From positions 572,329 through 636,328 of the forward strand of contig NZ_CBDCOT010000008.1 of the NCBI RefSeq assembly GCF_965219885.1: a stretch of 64,000 bases of DNA, read 5' to 3'. The stretch comes from Curvivirga sp965219885 (GTDB lineage: Bacteria > Pseudomonadota > Alphaproteobacteria > UBA8366 > Aestuariispiraceae). A program made the position numbers and the translations under genes. The notes under the pieces were generated by a model. It saw nothing but the letters and a program-made list of their open reading frames with translations, was not told the DNA's origin and ran no database searches. This document shows positions 9,664 to 16,917 of the stretch, one piece after another (the stretch's first letter is position 1; each line of letters starts with the position of its first letter).

Positions 9664-9679
9664 AAATGTGATCACATTT
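9664..9679. promoter_or_regulatory. 16-bp perfect palindrome upstream of ald
   Basis: AAATGTGATCACATTT is perfectly self-complementary and contains the same TGTGATCACA core as the site at 3723-3732. It is a likely operator for a dimeric regulator of ald; the regulator is not identified. Confidence 0.5.
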
Positions 9680-9760
9680 TTAAAGTCGCCTAAAGATATA
9701 GCTCAACTAGTTTTTTTATTCAAGCGGGATATCATCAAAGACGAATATATTTAAAGACAA

Positions 9761-9788
9761 AACCGCAGCCTGATCTCAGACTGCGGTT
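9761..9788 (-). terminator. Intrinsic terminator downstream of murA-DUF2948
   Basis: A 13-position stem with one mismatch (AACCGCAG..CTGA / TCAG..CTGCGGTT) ends in a T-rich stretch when read on the minus strand. It lies 33 nt beyond the DUF2948 stop. Confidence 0.75.
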
Positions 9789-9821
9789 AATAAATTTTCT
9801 TAATTCTTTTATCTAAATGAT

Positions 9822-10271
9822 TTAAGCATTTTCATGTCCAGGTAACCATGCGGTCCCCCATCTTTCTCCTAAATCTTCTATCACTGCATTTACGTTAGAA
9901 ACAGTAAGGCGAATTGCTTTATCATCTGCAAATTGTAACATCACAAAACCAGCGCCTTCTAATTGATCATCTTTATCAGGCGCAAATGCAATGGTTAGCA
10001 AAGATAAAATTTGATCTGTGTTTTGTTTGGATAAACCTTTATAGGCAACCGCAGTTACATCATCGAAACGCAAACCACTATGAGAACGAAAATAGTCACT
10101 GCCACCTTCTCGCACCTGATCCCAGCAGAACCGATTTAGAATTGCGACAAAGCTTTTCTGTTCCTGACTATAAGATATATCCGCAACGGAAATCAGGGCA
10201 TCCTGACATAAGGAAGATAAAACAGACATATCTTCCAGATTTTGTGCCATCATTTTCAAGGCTTTTGTCAT
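9822..10271 (-). CDS. DUF2948 family protein
   Basis: A 149-aa protein with the features of DUF2948: a central FVAILNRFCWDQ, RSGLRFDDVTAVAYKGL-type segment, and LLTIAFAP followed by FADDKAIRLTV near the C-terminus. Genes of this family are typically found just downstream of murA in alphaproteobacteria, as here (76-nt gap). The function is unknown. It probably shares the murA transcript, and a strong terminator follows it. Confidence 0.85.
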   Translation of the reverse strand: MTKALKMMAQNLEDMSVLSSLCQDALISVADISYSQEQKSFVAILNRFCWDQVREGGSDYFRSHSGLRFDDVTAVAYKGLSKQNTDQILSLLTIAFAPDKDDQLEGAGFVMLQFADDKAIRLTVSNVNAVIEDLGERWGTAWLPGHENA

Positions 10272-10347
10272 CTCACCCTCATTTCACATCAACATGTATC
10301 AGGAAGTTTAAGTGCTTCAGATTCAAAGCACAATAGAAGCTTGAAAA

Positions 10348-11640
10348 TTAATCAGGTTCTTTTTCACGACGAATATTCGCCCCACATGCAGCAAGTTTTT
10401 CTTCCAATCGTTCATAGCCACGATCAAGATGATAGATACGGCTTACAATTGTTTCACCTTTTGCAACTAACCCTGCGATAATCAAGGACATGGATGCACG
10501 TAAATCCGTCGCCATCACAGGTGCCCCATTCATCCCATCCACACCGCGGATCATTGCAGAACGCCCATGTAAGTTAATATTCGCCCCCATGCGGGTTAGT
10601 TCCGGCACATGCATAAAACGATTTTCAAAAATTGTTTCTGTAACCATGGATGCCCCGTCGGTTGTGGTCATCAAGGCCATAATCTGTGCCTGTAAATCCG
10701 TCGGGAAGCCCGGATAGGGTTCTGTCATCACATCTGTACCTGATAATGCCTCACATGATACGCGGAAACCATCTTCGGTTTCTTCAAACTCAACCCCCGC
10801 CTTTTGTAAGGCTTCAACTGCAGCTCCCAAATGATCCAAACGACCACCAATCAATTCCACATCACCACGTGTGGCGGCAACCGCCATTGCAAGGCTACCA
10901 GCCTCAATACGATCCGCTACAACTGAATGCGTACAACCATGCAGGCTATCCACGCCTTCAATGATCAATGTGTCAGACCCAACCCCTTCGATCTTTGCCC
11001 CCATAGCAATCAGGCAATCGGCTAAATCCGTAATTTCTGGTTCGCGAGCCGCATTGATCAAGCGCGTTGTACCTTTAGCTAAACAGGCTGCCATCATCAA
11101 ATTCTCCGTCGCCCCAACAGAGACAAATGGGAAAGTCACATCTGCCCCGATCAAACCATCTGGTGCCTTGGCAACAACATAACCTTGGTCCAGTTCGATC
11201 TCGGCCCCTAAAGCTTCCAAACCTTTGAGATGAAGATCAACCGGACGGGTCCCAATGGCACATCCCCCCGGTAAGGAAACGCGCGCCTCTCCACAACGGG
11301 CTAAAATCGGACCCAACACTAATATACTTGCACGCATCTTACGAACCAGATCATAAGGCGCGGTTGTGTCGGTGATTTCTTTGGCTTGAAGGGTTAGGCA
11401 ACGACCAAACTTGCTTTCACCTTTGCTGCTTTGATCCCCATTCATGGTAATTTGCACACCATGTTGCACTAATAAACGTGCCAAGGTTTCAATATCGGCT
11501 AAGCGCGGTAAATTCTGAAACGTAATTGGGTCGGATGTAAGCAAGCTTGCACACATTAACGGAAGGGCTGCGTTTTTCGCCCCACCAACCTGAATTTTAC
11601 CGGATAGGCGATTTCCACCTTGAATGACAATTCTGTCCAT
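10348..11640 (-). CDS. murA: UDP-N-acetylglucosamine 1-carboxyvinyltransferase
   Basis: A 430-aa MurA, which transfers enolpyruvate from PEP to UDP-GlcNAc in the first committed step of peptidoglycan synthesis in the cytoplasm. The N-terminus GGNRLSGKIQVGGAKNAAL holds the conserved Lys-Asn (AKNA) motif. The catalytic Cys is Cys127 in LPGGCAIGTRP, so this is the fosfomycin-sensitive Cys form. The C-terminal YHLDRGYERLEEKLAACGA is typical. The DUF2948 gene follows and dcd lies upstream, separated from it by a hairpin. Confidence 0.98.
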   Translation of the reverse strand: MDRIVIQGGNRLSGKIQVGGAKNAALPLMCASLLTSDPITFQNLPRLADIETLARLLVQHGVQITMNGDQSSKGESKFGRCLTLQAKEITDTTAPYDLVRKMRASILVLGPILARCGEARVSLPGGCAIGTRPVDLHLKGLEALGAEIELDQGYVVAKAPDGLIGADVTFPFVSVGATENLMMAACLAKGTTRLINAAREPEITDLADCLIAMGAKIEGVGSDTLIIEGVDSLHGCTHSVVADRIEAGSLAMAVAATRGDVELIGGRLDHLGAAVEALQKAGVEFEETEDGFRVSCEALSGTDVMTEPYPGFPTDLQAQIMALMTTTDGASMVTETIFENRFMHVPELTRMGANINLHGRSAMIRGVDGMNGAPVMATDLRASMSLIIAGLVAKGETIVSRIYHLDRGYERLEEKLAACGANIRREKEPD

Positions 11641-11663
11641 AACAATGTCCTAATTGTTTAAAC

Positions 11664-11696
11664 ACAAGAAGCGGAAAGTAATCCTCCGCTTCTTGT
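11664..11696 (-). terminator. Terminator-like hairpin between dcd and murA
   Basis: A perfect 12-bp stem (ACAAGAAGCGGA / TCCGCTTCTTGT) with a 9-nt loop lies after dcd. No strong T-run follows on the minus strand, so it may be a partial terminator or an RNA-stability element. Confidence 0.55.
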
Positions 11697-11757
11697 CATA
11701 AGAATACTAACGCTCATAAAGCGTCCTGATTTCAAATAGCTATGCTTAGTGGCCGGC

Positions 11758-12312
11758 TTAGAGACGAGGTAAAGTAACGCCTGTCTGCCCCATATATTTG
11801 CCCGCACGATCTTTATAAGATACTTCAGGTGCCTCATCCCCTTGGAAGAACAAGAACTGGCAAGCCCCTTCATTGGCATAAATCTTTGCCGGAAGCGGTG
11901 TTGTGTTGGAAAATTCCAATGTCACATGACCTTCCCATTCAGGTTCAAGCGGGGTAACGTTTACAATAATCCCGCAACGGGCATATGTAGATTTACCAAG
12001 ACAAACAACCAAAGTATCCCGTGGAATACGGAAATATTCCACCGTACGGGCCAAAACAAAACTATTTGGCGGAATGATACAAACATCAGTTTTGCGATTT
12101 ACAAATGTCTGTTCAGAGAAATTCTTTGGATCCACAACGGCGTTATCCACATTTGTGAAAATCATAAATTCATCAGAAACCCGTGCATCATAGCCATAGG
12201 AAGAAACACCGTAAGAGATAATCCCTTCACGTTTTTGACTATCAACAAATGGTTCGATCATGCCGTGTTCTTCAGCTTGTTGACGAATCCAATGGTCGGG
12301 TTTGATTGACAT
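11758..12312 (-). CDS. dcd: dCTP deaminase
   Basis: A 184-aa dCTP deaminase, converting dCTP to dUTP for dTMP synthesis. It shows SSYGYDARVSDEFMIF near the N-terminus, the IPPNSFVLARTVEYFRIP block, GKSTYARCGIIVNVTPLEPEWEG (the Arg and Glu of the active site) and LEFSNTTPLP. The length and motifs fit the monofunctional bacterial family. It is the first gene in the minus-strand run dcd, murA, DUF2948, although a hairpin separates it from murA. Confidence 0.96.
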   Translation of the reverse strand: MSIKPDHWIRQQAEEHGMIEPFVDSQKREGIISYGVSSYGYDARVSDEFMIFTNVDNAVVDPKNFSEQTFVNRKTDVCIIPPNSFVLARTVEYFRIPRDTLVVCLGKSTYARCGIIVNVTPLEPEWEGHVTLEFSNTTPLPAKIYANEGACQFLFFQGDEAPEVSYKDRAGKYMGQTGVTLPRL

Positions 12313-12420
12313 GGCAGTCCCCTTTAGAACTTCTCATATAAATTACTATTTTTTGATTGCGGCAAGAATGCGACGATTCGTAGGTAAGAAACAGATTTAT
12401 TACATTTCTTATCTGTTTTT

Positions 12421-12558
12421 TTAATCGTCTTGATCTGTCTGACGACGTTCGCGGGATTGATCCTTGCGACGACGCAGATTTTCGCGAAGTTTCGCCGCCA
12501 TACGTTCCTGACGTTCTTCGGCTTTTGTCTTTTTTGGTTTATCAGACCCTTCGGACAT
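12421..12558 (-). CDS. Small highly charged protein, 45 aa
   Basis: A short reading frame begins MSEGSDKPKKTKAEERQERM and ends in RRQTDQDD. Nearly half the residues are Arg, Lys, Glu or Asp, and a central LRENLRRRKDQ looks helical and basic. An AAAGGGTATAAAAT sequence lies just upstream of its ATG. Small proteins of this character are common unannotated genes in alphaproteobacteria; the role is unknown and could involve RNA or ribosome binding. It is isolated from its neighbours by about 90-110 nt on each side. Confidence 0.55.
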   Translation of the reverse strand: MSEGSDKPKKTKAEERQERMAAKLRENLRRRKDQSRERRQTDQDD

Positions 12559-12645
12559 ATTTTATACCCTTTTCACACTTTATTTCCTAAAGAATATAGC
12601 CGCGCATTTTAAGGATTTGATTGGTGAAAACAAGTACTAGAATGT

Positions 12646-13518
12646 TTAGGCGACAACTGACAAATTCACAATTGTAAACTCTTGTGAAATTTCCTCTATC
12701 AAGGCTGACACTGCTGCTGTGTTTTGACGGCTATTCCCCCGGATCACTTGCACCGTTTCTGGTGGCTGACCAAAGACATCATCCAATATATCCATGTCAG
12801 AAGTGATATGTTTTTCACTTAACAGCGACACCCCCATACCGGATCGAATCGCCGACACCATCCCCGCAATACTTGGACATTCCAGCACAATGTTAAAATC
12901 ATGATTTTCCGTCAAACCGTTTTCCATTACCCAGCGCTTATAAAAACAATGTTTGTCGAAAGTCATAAGCGGAATAGGTTTACTTTCATCCAAAATAAAA
13001 TCTTTTGATTTCACCCAATGGATATTCAAATCTTCCAGCAGGATATCCTTCGATTTCATATCGCTTTTAAACATCTGCAAGACAGCTAGATCAATCGATC
13101 CTTCTTCCAAATCCTTTGCCAGTAACAAACTGGGCCCGATCTGGGTGTGAACAGACACTTCGGAAAAATGACGGGAAAACCGTCCCAGAATCTGTGACAA
13201 ACCTTCCAACACATCTTCGGAAAGACCCAGACGGATTTTGCCACTTAAACTACGCCGGGACAGGGTCATCAAGGCTTCATCATGCAGGTTTAAAATACGA
13301 TCCGCATAGGCCAATAAACGCTCCCCCGTTTCTGTTAGGATCGCAGCGCCAGCCTTACGGTTTAACAAATTAGCCTCAATAGCTTCTTCCATGCGGCGTA
13401 ATTTATGACTAACGGCTGATTGGGATAATCCCATCATTTCCGCCGCACGGGTCACCCCGCCATAGCGTACAACAAATTGCAAAGTCCTAAGTGAATCTAT
13501 TTCCAACCGTCGGGACAT
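12646..13518 (-). CDS. LysR family transcriptional regulator
   Basis: A 290-aa LysR-type regulator. The winged helix at residues about 5-65 is clear (LRTLQFVVRYGGVTRAAEMM, LSQSAVSHKLRRMEEAIEA), followed by the substrate-binding fold (LSGKIRLGLSEDVLEGL to the C-terminus). No divergent protein gene is present: the upstream neighbour is tRNA-Thr on the opposite strand, so its target may lie elsewhere. A 9-bp inverted repeat in the upstream region could be its own operator. Confidence 0.9.
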   Translation of the reverse strand: MSRRLEIDSLRTLQFVVRYGGVTRAAEMMGLSQSAVSHKLRRMEEAIEANLLNRKAGAAILTETGERLLAYADRILNLHDEALMTLSRRSLSGKIRLGLSEDVLEGLSQILGRFSRHFSEVSVHTQIGPSLLLAKDLEEGSIDLAVLQMFKSDMKSKDILLEDLNIHWVKSKDFILDESKPIPLMTFDKHCFYKRWVMENGLTENHDFNIVLECPSIAGMVSAIRSGMGVSLLSEKHITSDMDILDDVFGQPPETVQVIRGNSRQNTAAVSALIEEISQEFTIVNLSVVA

Positions 13519-13527
13519 ATCACCTCA

Positions 13528-13574
13528 CATGACAAATAATAATAGATAATTTCAATATACCTATTTTTGTCATG
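13528..13574. promoter_or_regulatory. Widely spaced inverted repeat upstream of the LysR gene
   Basis: Arms CATGACAAA (13528-13536) and TTTGTCATG (13566-13574) are perfectly complementary, separated by 29 bp of AT-rich DNA, directly upstream of the LysR start. It is a candidate autoregulatory site. Confidence 0.35.
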
Positions 13575-13694
13575 CATGAAAAGTTTCAATTTAATGATCA
13601 TTTCTATCTTGCCAGATCGACAGGCCTATGGCATATACGCGCGGTCTTTACGGGATATCTATTCCCCTATTATATTATGATTTAAAGACAATCG

Positions 13695-13769
13695 GCCGCG
13701 GTAGCTCAGTGGTAGAGCGCACCATTGGTAATGGTGAGGCCGAGAGTTCAATTCTCTCTCGCGGCACCA
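13695..13769 (+). tRNA. tRNA-Thr (anticodon GGT)
   Basis: The cloverleaf can be folded by eye. The acceptor stem GCCGCGG pairs with TCGCGGC (one G-U). The D arm is GCTC-loop-GAGC, the anticodon stem CACCA/TGGTG carries the loop TTGGTAA (anticodon GGT), and the T stem GAGAG/CTCTC holds TTCAATT. The discriminator is A and CCA is encoded at 13767-13769. An ApeA-like defence gene begins 186 bp downstream. Confidence 0.97.
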
Positions 13770-13955
13770 TTTATTTTCTCAAAATATAACCAAAGTTATT
13801 ATGTGTCGTTTCATTAAACGCACAATAATACGCGCTATAATTGAATTGACTCCAGAAACACTATACTTTTTAGTATCTTGCCTTAATGTAAATTAGTTTT
13901 TGGGTATTCTTAGAATGCCTTCAACCTCTAACATATCGTAGTGAGGACCGCTTGA

Positions 13956-15740
13956 ATGTTCGAGAATGATATACATCTAAATAGTACAATGACAGAAATT
14001 GTTGATGTATACACACCTGACGAACGTATAATATCAAGAGGCGAACTAAAAATACGTCCAAAGAAATCACCCGTAATAGAGTTTAGTGATCCATTTCTTC
14101 GTATAGAAGAAAATTCTAAAGTTTTTCACGCCCTTAGCCATGACGGAACACGTTATATATTGATTGATTGTGAAATTTATGCAGCCAACACTATTTATCC
14201 AAAAGTCATCATCAAGTCAGATACACATGATGGAAATTTCAGATCTTTCTGCTTTGTTATACAAGGTTTAACGAAGTGGTTTGACAATAGTAAATTCACC
14301 AAATCTAATGATAACTACATTACAAAATATCTAAATACTAATAAATTTAGTTCTTATTTGTCCGATAATTCACTTGGTCGAATAAAAATTTCAAGTAACA
14401 ACTGGTCGCAAACAAAGACTCATAAAAACGAACTTTTTACCCTAAAACAAAAGACGGCAATAACCGTTGAAGCAGTAGACGCATGTTTTTCATGTGATCA
14501 GGTACGTCTTTATATCAACAAAATTACACAGCTATTATCAATACTAGCTGGATATCCTCTGAATGTTGAATACTGTTATCATCAAAATGACAAAATTTTA
14601 AACCCAATGTATTTTCTTACATTTCATGAGGAAAATCAGAATTTTGAACATAAACATGAGTGCTTTGTTAGAGCAGATTATCTTTTTACTGAAAATAGAT
14701 GGGATATGATTTTCAAAAATGCGCTAGAAATAAACGTAGAAAAGTTTCAAGATATATGGTGCAGATTGCCAGAACTATCGAACTTTTCAAAGTTCTGGCA
14801 GTATGAACTTTTAGCCTGCGTATCCTTAGTAGATAAATATTCCAAATCCTTTTCACAAGCTTCAGATGACAAAATCCCTCGTGGAAAATTTAAAAAGATC
14901 AAAAGTGACCTAAAAAAATTTGTAGAAGAAGCCACTGACCAGGACACCTTCTCAAGAAAAGAGCTAAACGTAATTAATAGCATTATTGAACAAGTTCAAT
15001 ACATTAAGAATACCAAATACCCCAACTTTGAATCTTGCTTCACTTATACTTATGAAAAAATGGGACAACCTGTACGAGATATTATTAATTTATCACCAGA
15101 AGATTTTAAACATATAAAGCAATTGAGAGATAAAGTCGCACATGGCGAATTACCAAAAACTAAATTACAAGGTAACATTACGTATGAAATGATGCTTCAA
15201 AATAAATTATTGGTCATACTCTATTTTTGGGCATTACAGGACTTTGGGATTTCAGAGAAAGATATTATAAAATTCTTAGGAAATTGGATGCATCCGATGA
15301 TAAGGGCAGCCCGTTTAAATAAAACTGCCATTGATAGAGAAATATCCCCTCATAAATTCTTGCCTGTTAATAAGAAAGATTTTACCAAAATAACGAGAGG
15401 AGGTAGAAAAACTATTATCCTTGAAAATAAAGGTAATAATAAAAACTATAAATATCGTCACGACTATAATCAGCTTATAGAAAACTGGTACGATACAACT
15501 CATAAAGATACCACAGTCCCAGCAAGCTTAGATGAATACTTAACTCTTCACGTAGACCCAAATGAAATTAACTCCCTATGCTATTCAAGTTCAATATATG
15601 TCGAAAATGCAGAAGAATCGCATTGCGCATTTGGGACATGCATTTTAAACCCACCTACTCATTTAAGCGACCCAAAACGATTATGGAAGTATGACGTTAA
15701 TTTATCTAGGTGGTATCAACCTGCAACAGAAAAAGAATAG
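13956..15740 (+). CDS. ApeA-like HEPN-domain anti-phage protein
   Basis: A 594-aa protein laid out like ApeA, a single-gene anti-phage abortive-infection protein. Residues about 1-290 resemble the ApeA N-terminal sensor domain (RGELKIRP near the start, CFVIQGLTKWFD near residue 100). The HEPN nuclease motif RxxxxH is Arg391-Asp-Lys-Val-Ala-His396 in LRDKVAHGEL. By family knowledge the HEPN part should be an RNase and the N-terminal domain should sense infection. About 150 residues after the HEPN domain, rich in Asn, Tyr and Trp, are unassigned. The gene is much more AT-rich than its neighbours and lies directly after tRNA-Thr, suggesting acquisition, but no integrase is visible. ATG 13956 has AGGA 8 nt upstream. 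Confidence 0.8.
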   Translation: MFENDIHLNSTMTEIVDVYTPDERIISRGELKIRPKKSPVIEFSDPFLRIEENSKVFHALSHDGTRYILIDCEIYAANTIYPKVIIKSDTHDGNFRSFCFVIQGLTKWFDNSKFTKSNDNYITKYLNTNKFSSYLSDNSLGRIKISSNNWSQTKTHKNELFTLKQKTAITVEAVDACFSCDQVRLYINKITQLLSILAGYPLNVEYCYHQNDKILNPMYFLTFHEENQNFEHKHECFVRADYLFTENRWDMIFKNALEINVEKFQDIWCRLPELSNFSKFWQYELLACVSLVDKYSKSFSQASDDKIPRGKFKKIKSDLKKFVEEATDQDTFSRKELNVINSIIEQVQYIKNTKYPNFESCFTYTYEKMGQPVRDIINLSPEDFKHIKQLRDKVAHGELPKTKLQGNITYEMMLQNKLLVILYFWALQDFGISEKDIIKFLGNWMHPMIRAARLNKTAIDREISPHKFLPVNKKDFTKITRGGRKTIILENKGNNKNYKYRHDYNQLIENWYDTTHKDTTVPASLDEYLTLHVDPNEINSLCYSSSIYVENAEESHCAFGTCILNPPTHLSDPKRLWKYDVNLSRWYQPATEKE

Positions 15741-15796
15741 AATATTGAAAGCTCTACTATTCAAGTTTCAATCTCATACCTTATCGGCGTAAAAAC

Positions 15797-16339
15797 ATGA
15801 CCAATATCCTAACTGAAATTTTTGAGACCGACTTTGGGCGGATTATACTGGGGAGCTATAAGGATAAGCTTTGCCTGTGTGACTGGTATGATCGCAAGAA
15901 ACGGGATGCGGTGGATAATCGGTTAAAGAAGCATTTGAAAGCTGACTATGAAACCGCAAAGGATGTTCCAGTCCTGCAGCAAACAAAACAGGAGTTGAAC
16001 GCGTTTTTTGAGGGGAAGAGAAAAGAATTCACGATCCCTCTTCTACTTGCCGGATCCGATTTTCAGAAATCCGTTTGGAATGGGCTCTTGGCGACCCAAT
16101 ATGGGGAAACCTTAAGCTATCTAGAATTATCCCGTCGGTTAGGTGATGAAAAAGCCATTCGGGCCGTGGCCAATGCCAATGGGGCCAATGCGATCTCAAT
16201 CATTGTCCCGTGTCATCGTATTATCGGCAGTGATGGATCCCTTACCGGCTATGCAGGTGGTATTGAGATCAAGAAGAGATTATTGGAAGTAGAAGGGCAT
16301 ATATTTGCCAAAGAAATAGAACAGCCGAGCCTCTTTTAA
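15797..16339 (+). CDS. ogt: Methylated-DNA--protein-cysteine S-methyltransferase
   Basis: A 180-aa Ogt/Ada-type repair protein that removes O6-methylguanine damage by moving the methyl group to its own Cys. The acceptor Cys139 lies in the canonical IIVPCHRIIGSDGSLTGYAGG motif, preceded by the helix-turn-helix DNA-binding part (GETLSYLELSRRLG and IRAVANANGANAISI). The N-terminal RNase H-like fold domain is complete. It is likely monocistronic. Base use is closer to the chromosome than that of the upstream ApeA-like gene. Confidence 0.95.
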   Translation: MTNILTEIFETDFGRIILGSYKDKLCLCDWYDRKKRDAVDNRLKKHLKADYETAKDVPVLQQTKQELNAFFEGKRKEFTIPLLLAGSDFQKSVWNGLLATQYGETLSYLELSRRLGDEKAIRAVANANGANAISIIVPCHRIIGSDGSLTGYAGGIEIKKRLLEVEGHIFAKEIEQPSLF

Positions 16340-16343
16340 CTAA

Positions 16344-16835
16344 TTAAAAAATAAAGAAAAACTCAATCTGCTGAGTCACTGTTTCCCCACCATCATCTGA
16401 GAGTGGGAATTCAAGAAAAGTTACTTTGCGTTTACGGATATTTTCATAAGGGAACATGCCAGAAGATCGTGCAATTTTACGTTCTTTTACAACCATCCCA
16501 TAGAATTCCATATCCTGTTCTGATAAAGAATTACGGTCGGATAATTCCCGATGGGTTTTATTGGTAAAATCCTCTTTTACCAGATCCACAGCTTCGGTTG
16601 CATGTATCCGATATTTGAAATCCAGAGGGTCTTGCGTGACATCAATCACGTTCACTTTTCCAAGCCAGCCTCTGAAATCAAAGACATCGAAATCTGACCA
16701 GCTTGGCATCAAACGACCATTTAGCCTACTTCGATATAGATCAACCATAGGCTCAAAACCTGTAAAGGTTTCAACAGGTTCATCTAAATCAAAATATTCG
16801 TAGAGCCACCCTTCAGGCTCACCCCAAACCGCCAT
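16344..16835 (-). CDS. Single-domain PAS protein (PAS_5-like)
   Basis: A 163-aa protein resembling the PAS_5 family, which is common in Rhodospirillales. The hallmark is the LYRSRLNGRLMPSWSDFDVFD segment with GWLGKVNVIDV, followed by FKYRIHATEAVDL. No output domain is present, so it either senses a small ligand and signals through a partner or acts as a binding module. The C-terminus is very hydrophobic (IEFFFIF), completing the PAS beta-sheet. It converges with ogt, the stop codons being only a few nt apart. Confidence 0.75.
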   Translation of the reverse strand: MAVWGEPEGWLYEYFDLDEPVETFTGFEPMVDLYRSRLNGRLMPSWSDFDVFDFRGWLGKVNVIDVTQDPLDFKYRIHATEAVDLVKEDFTNKTHRELSDRNSLSEQDMEFYGMVVKERKIARSSGMFPYENIRKRKVTFLEFPLSDDGGETVTQQIEFFFIF

Positions 16836-16917
16836 AATAACCCCTTAATAATCTTAGGGATTAATATAACAAAGCAATTTTCAGGAACAAGTTATAATTC
16901 GGTAGAATTCTATCTAT

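Noticed and set aside
13695..15800. Genomic island with attachment-site duplication of tRNA-Thr
   Set aside because: I looked for a repeat of the tRNA 3' end after the ApeA-like gene and found none, and there is no integrase, so excisable-island status is not supported.
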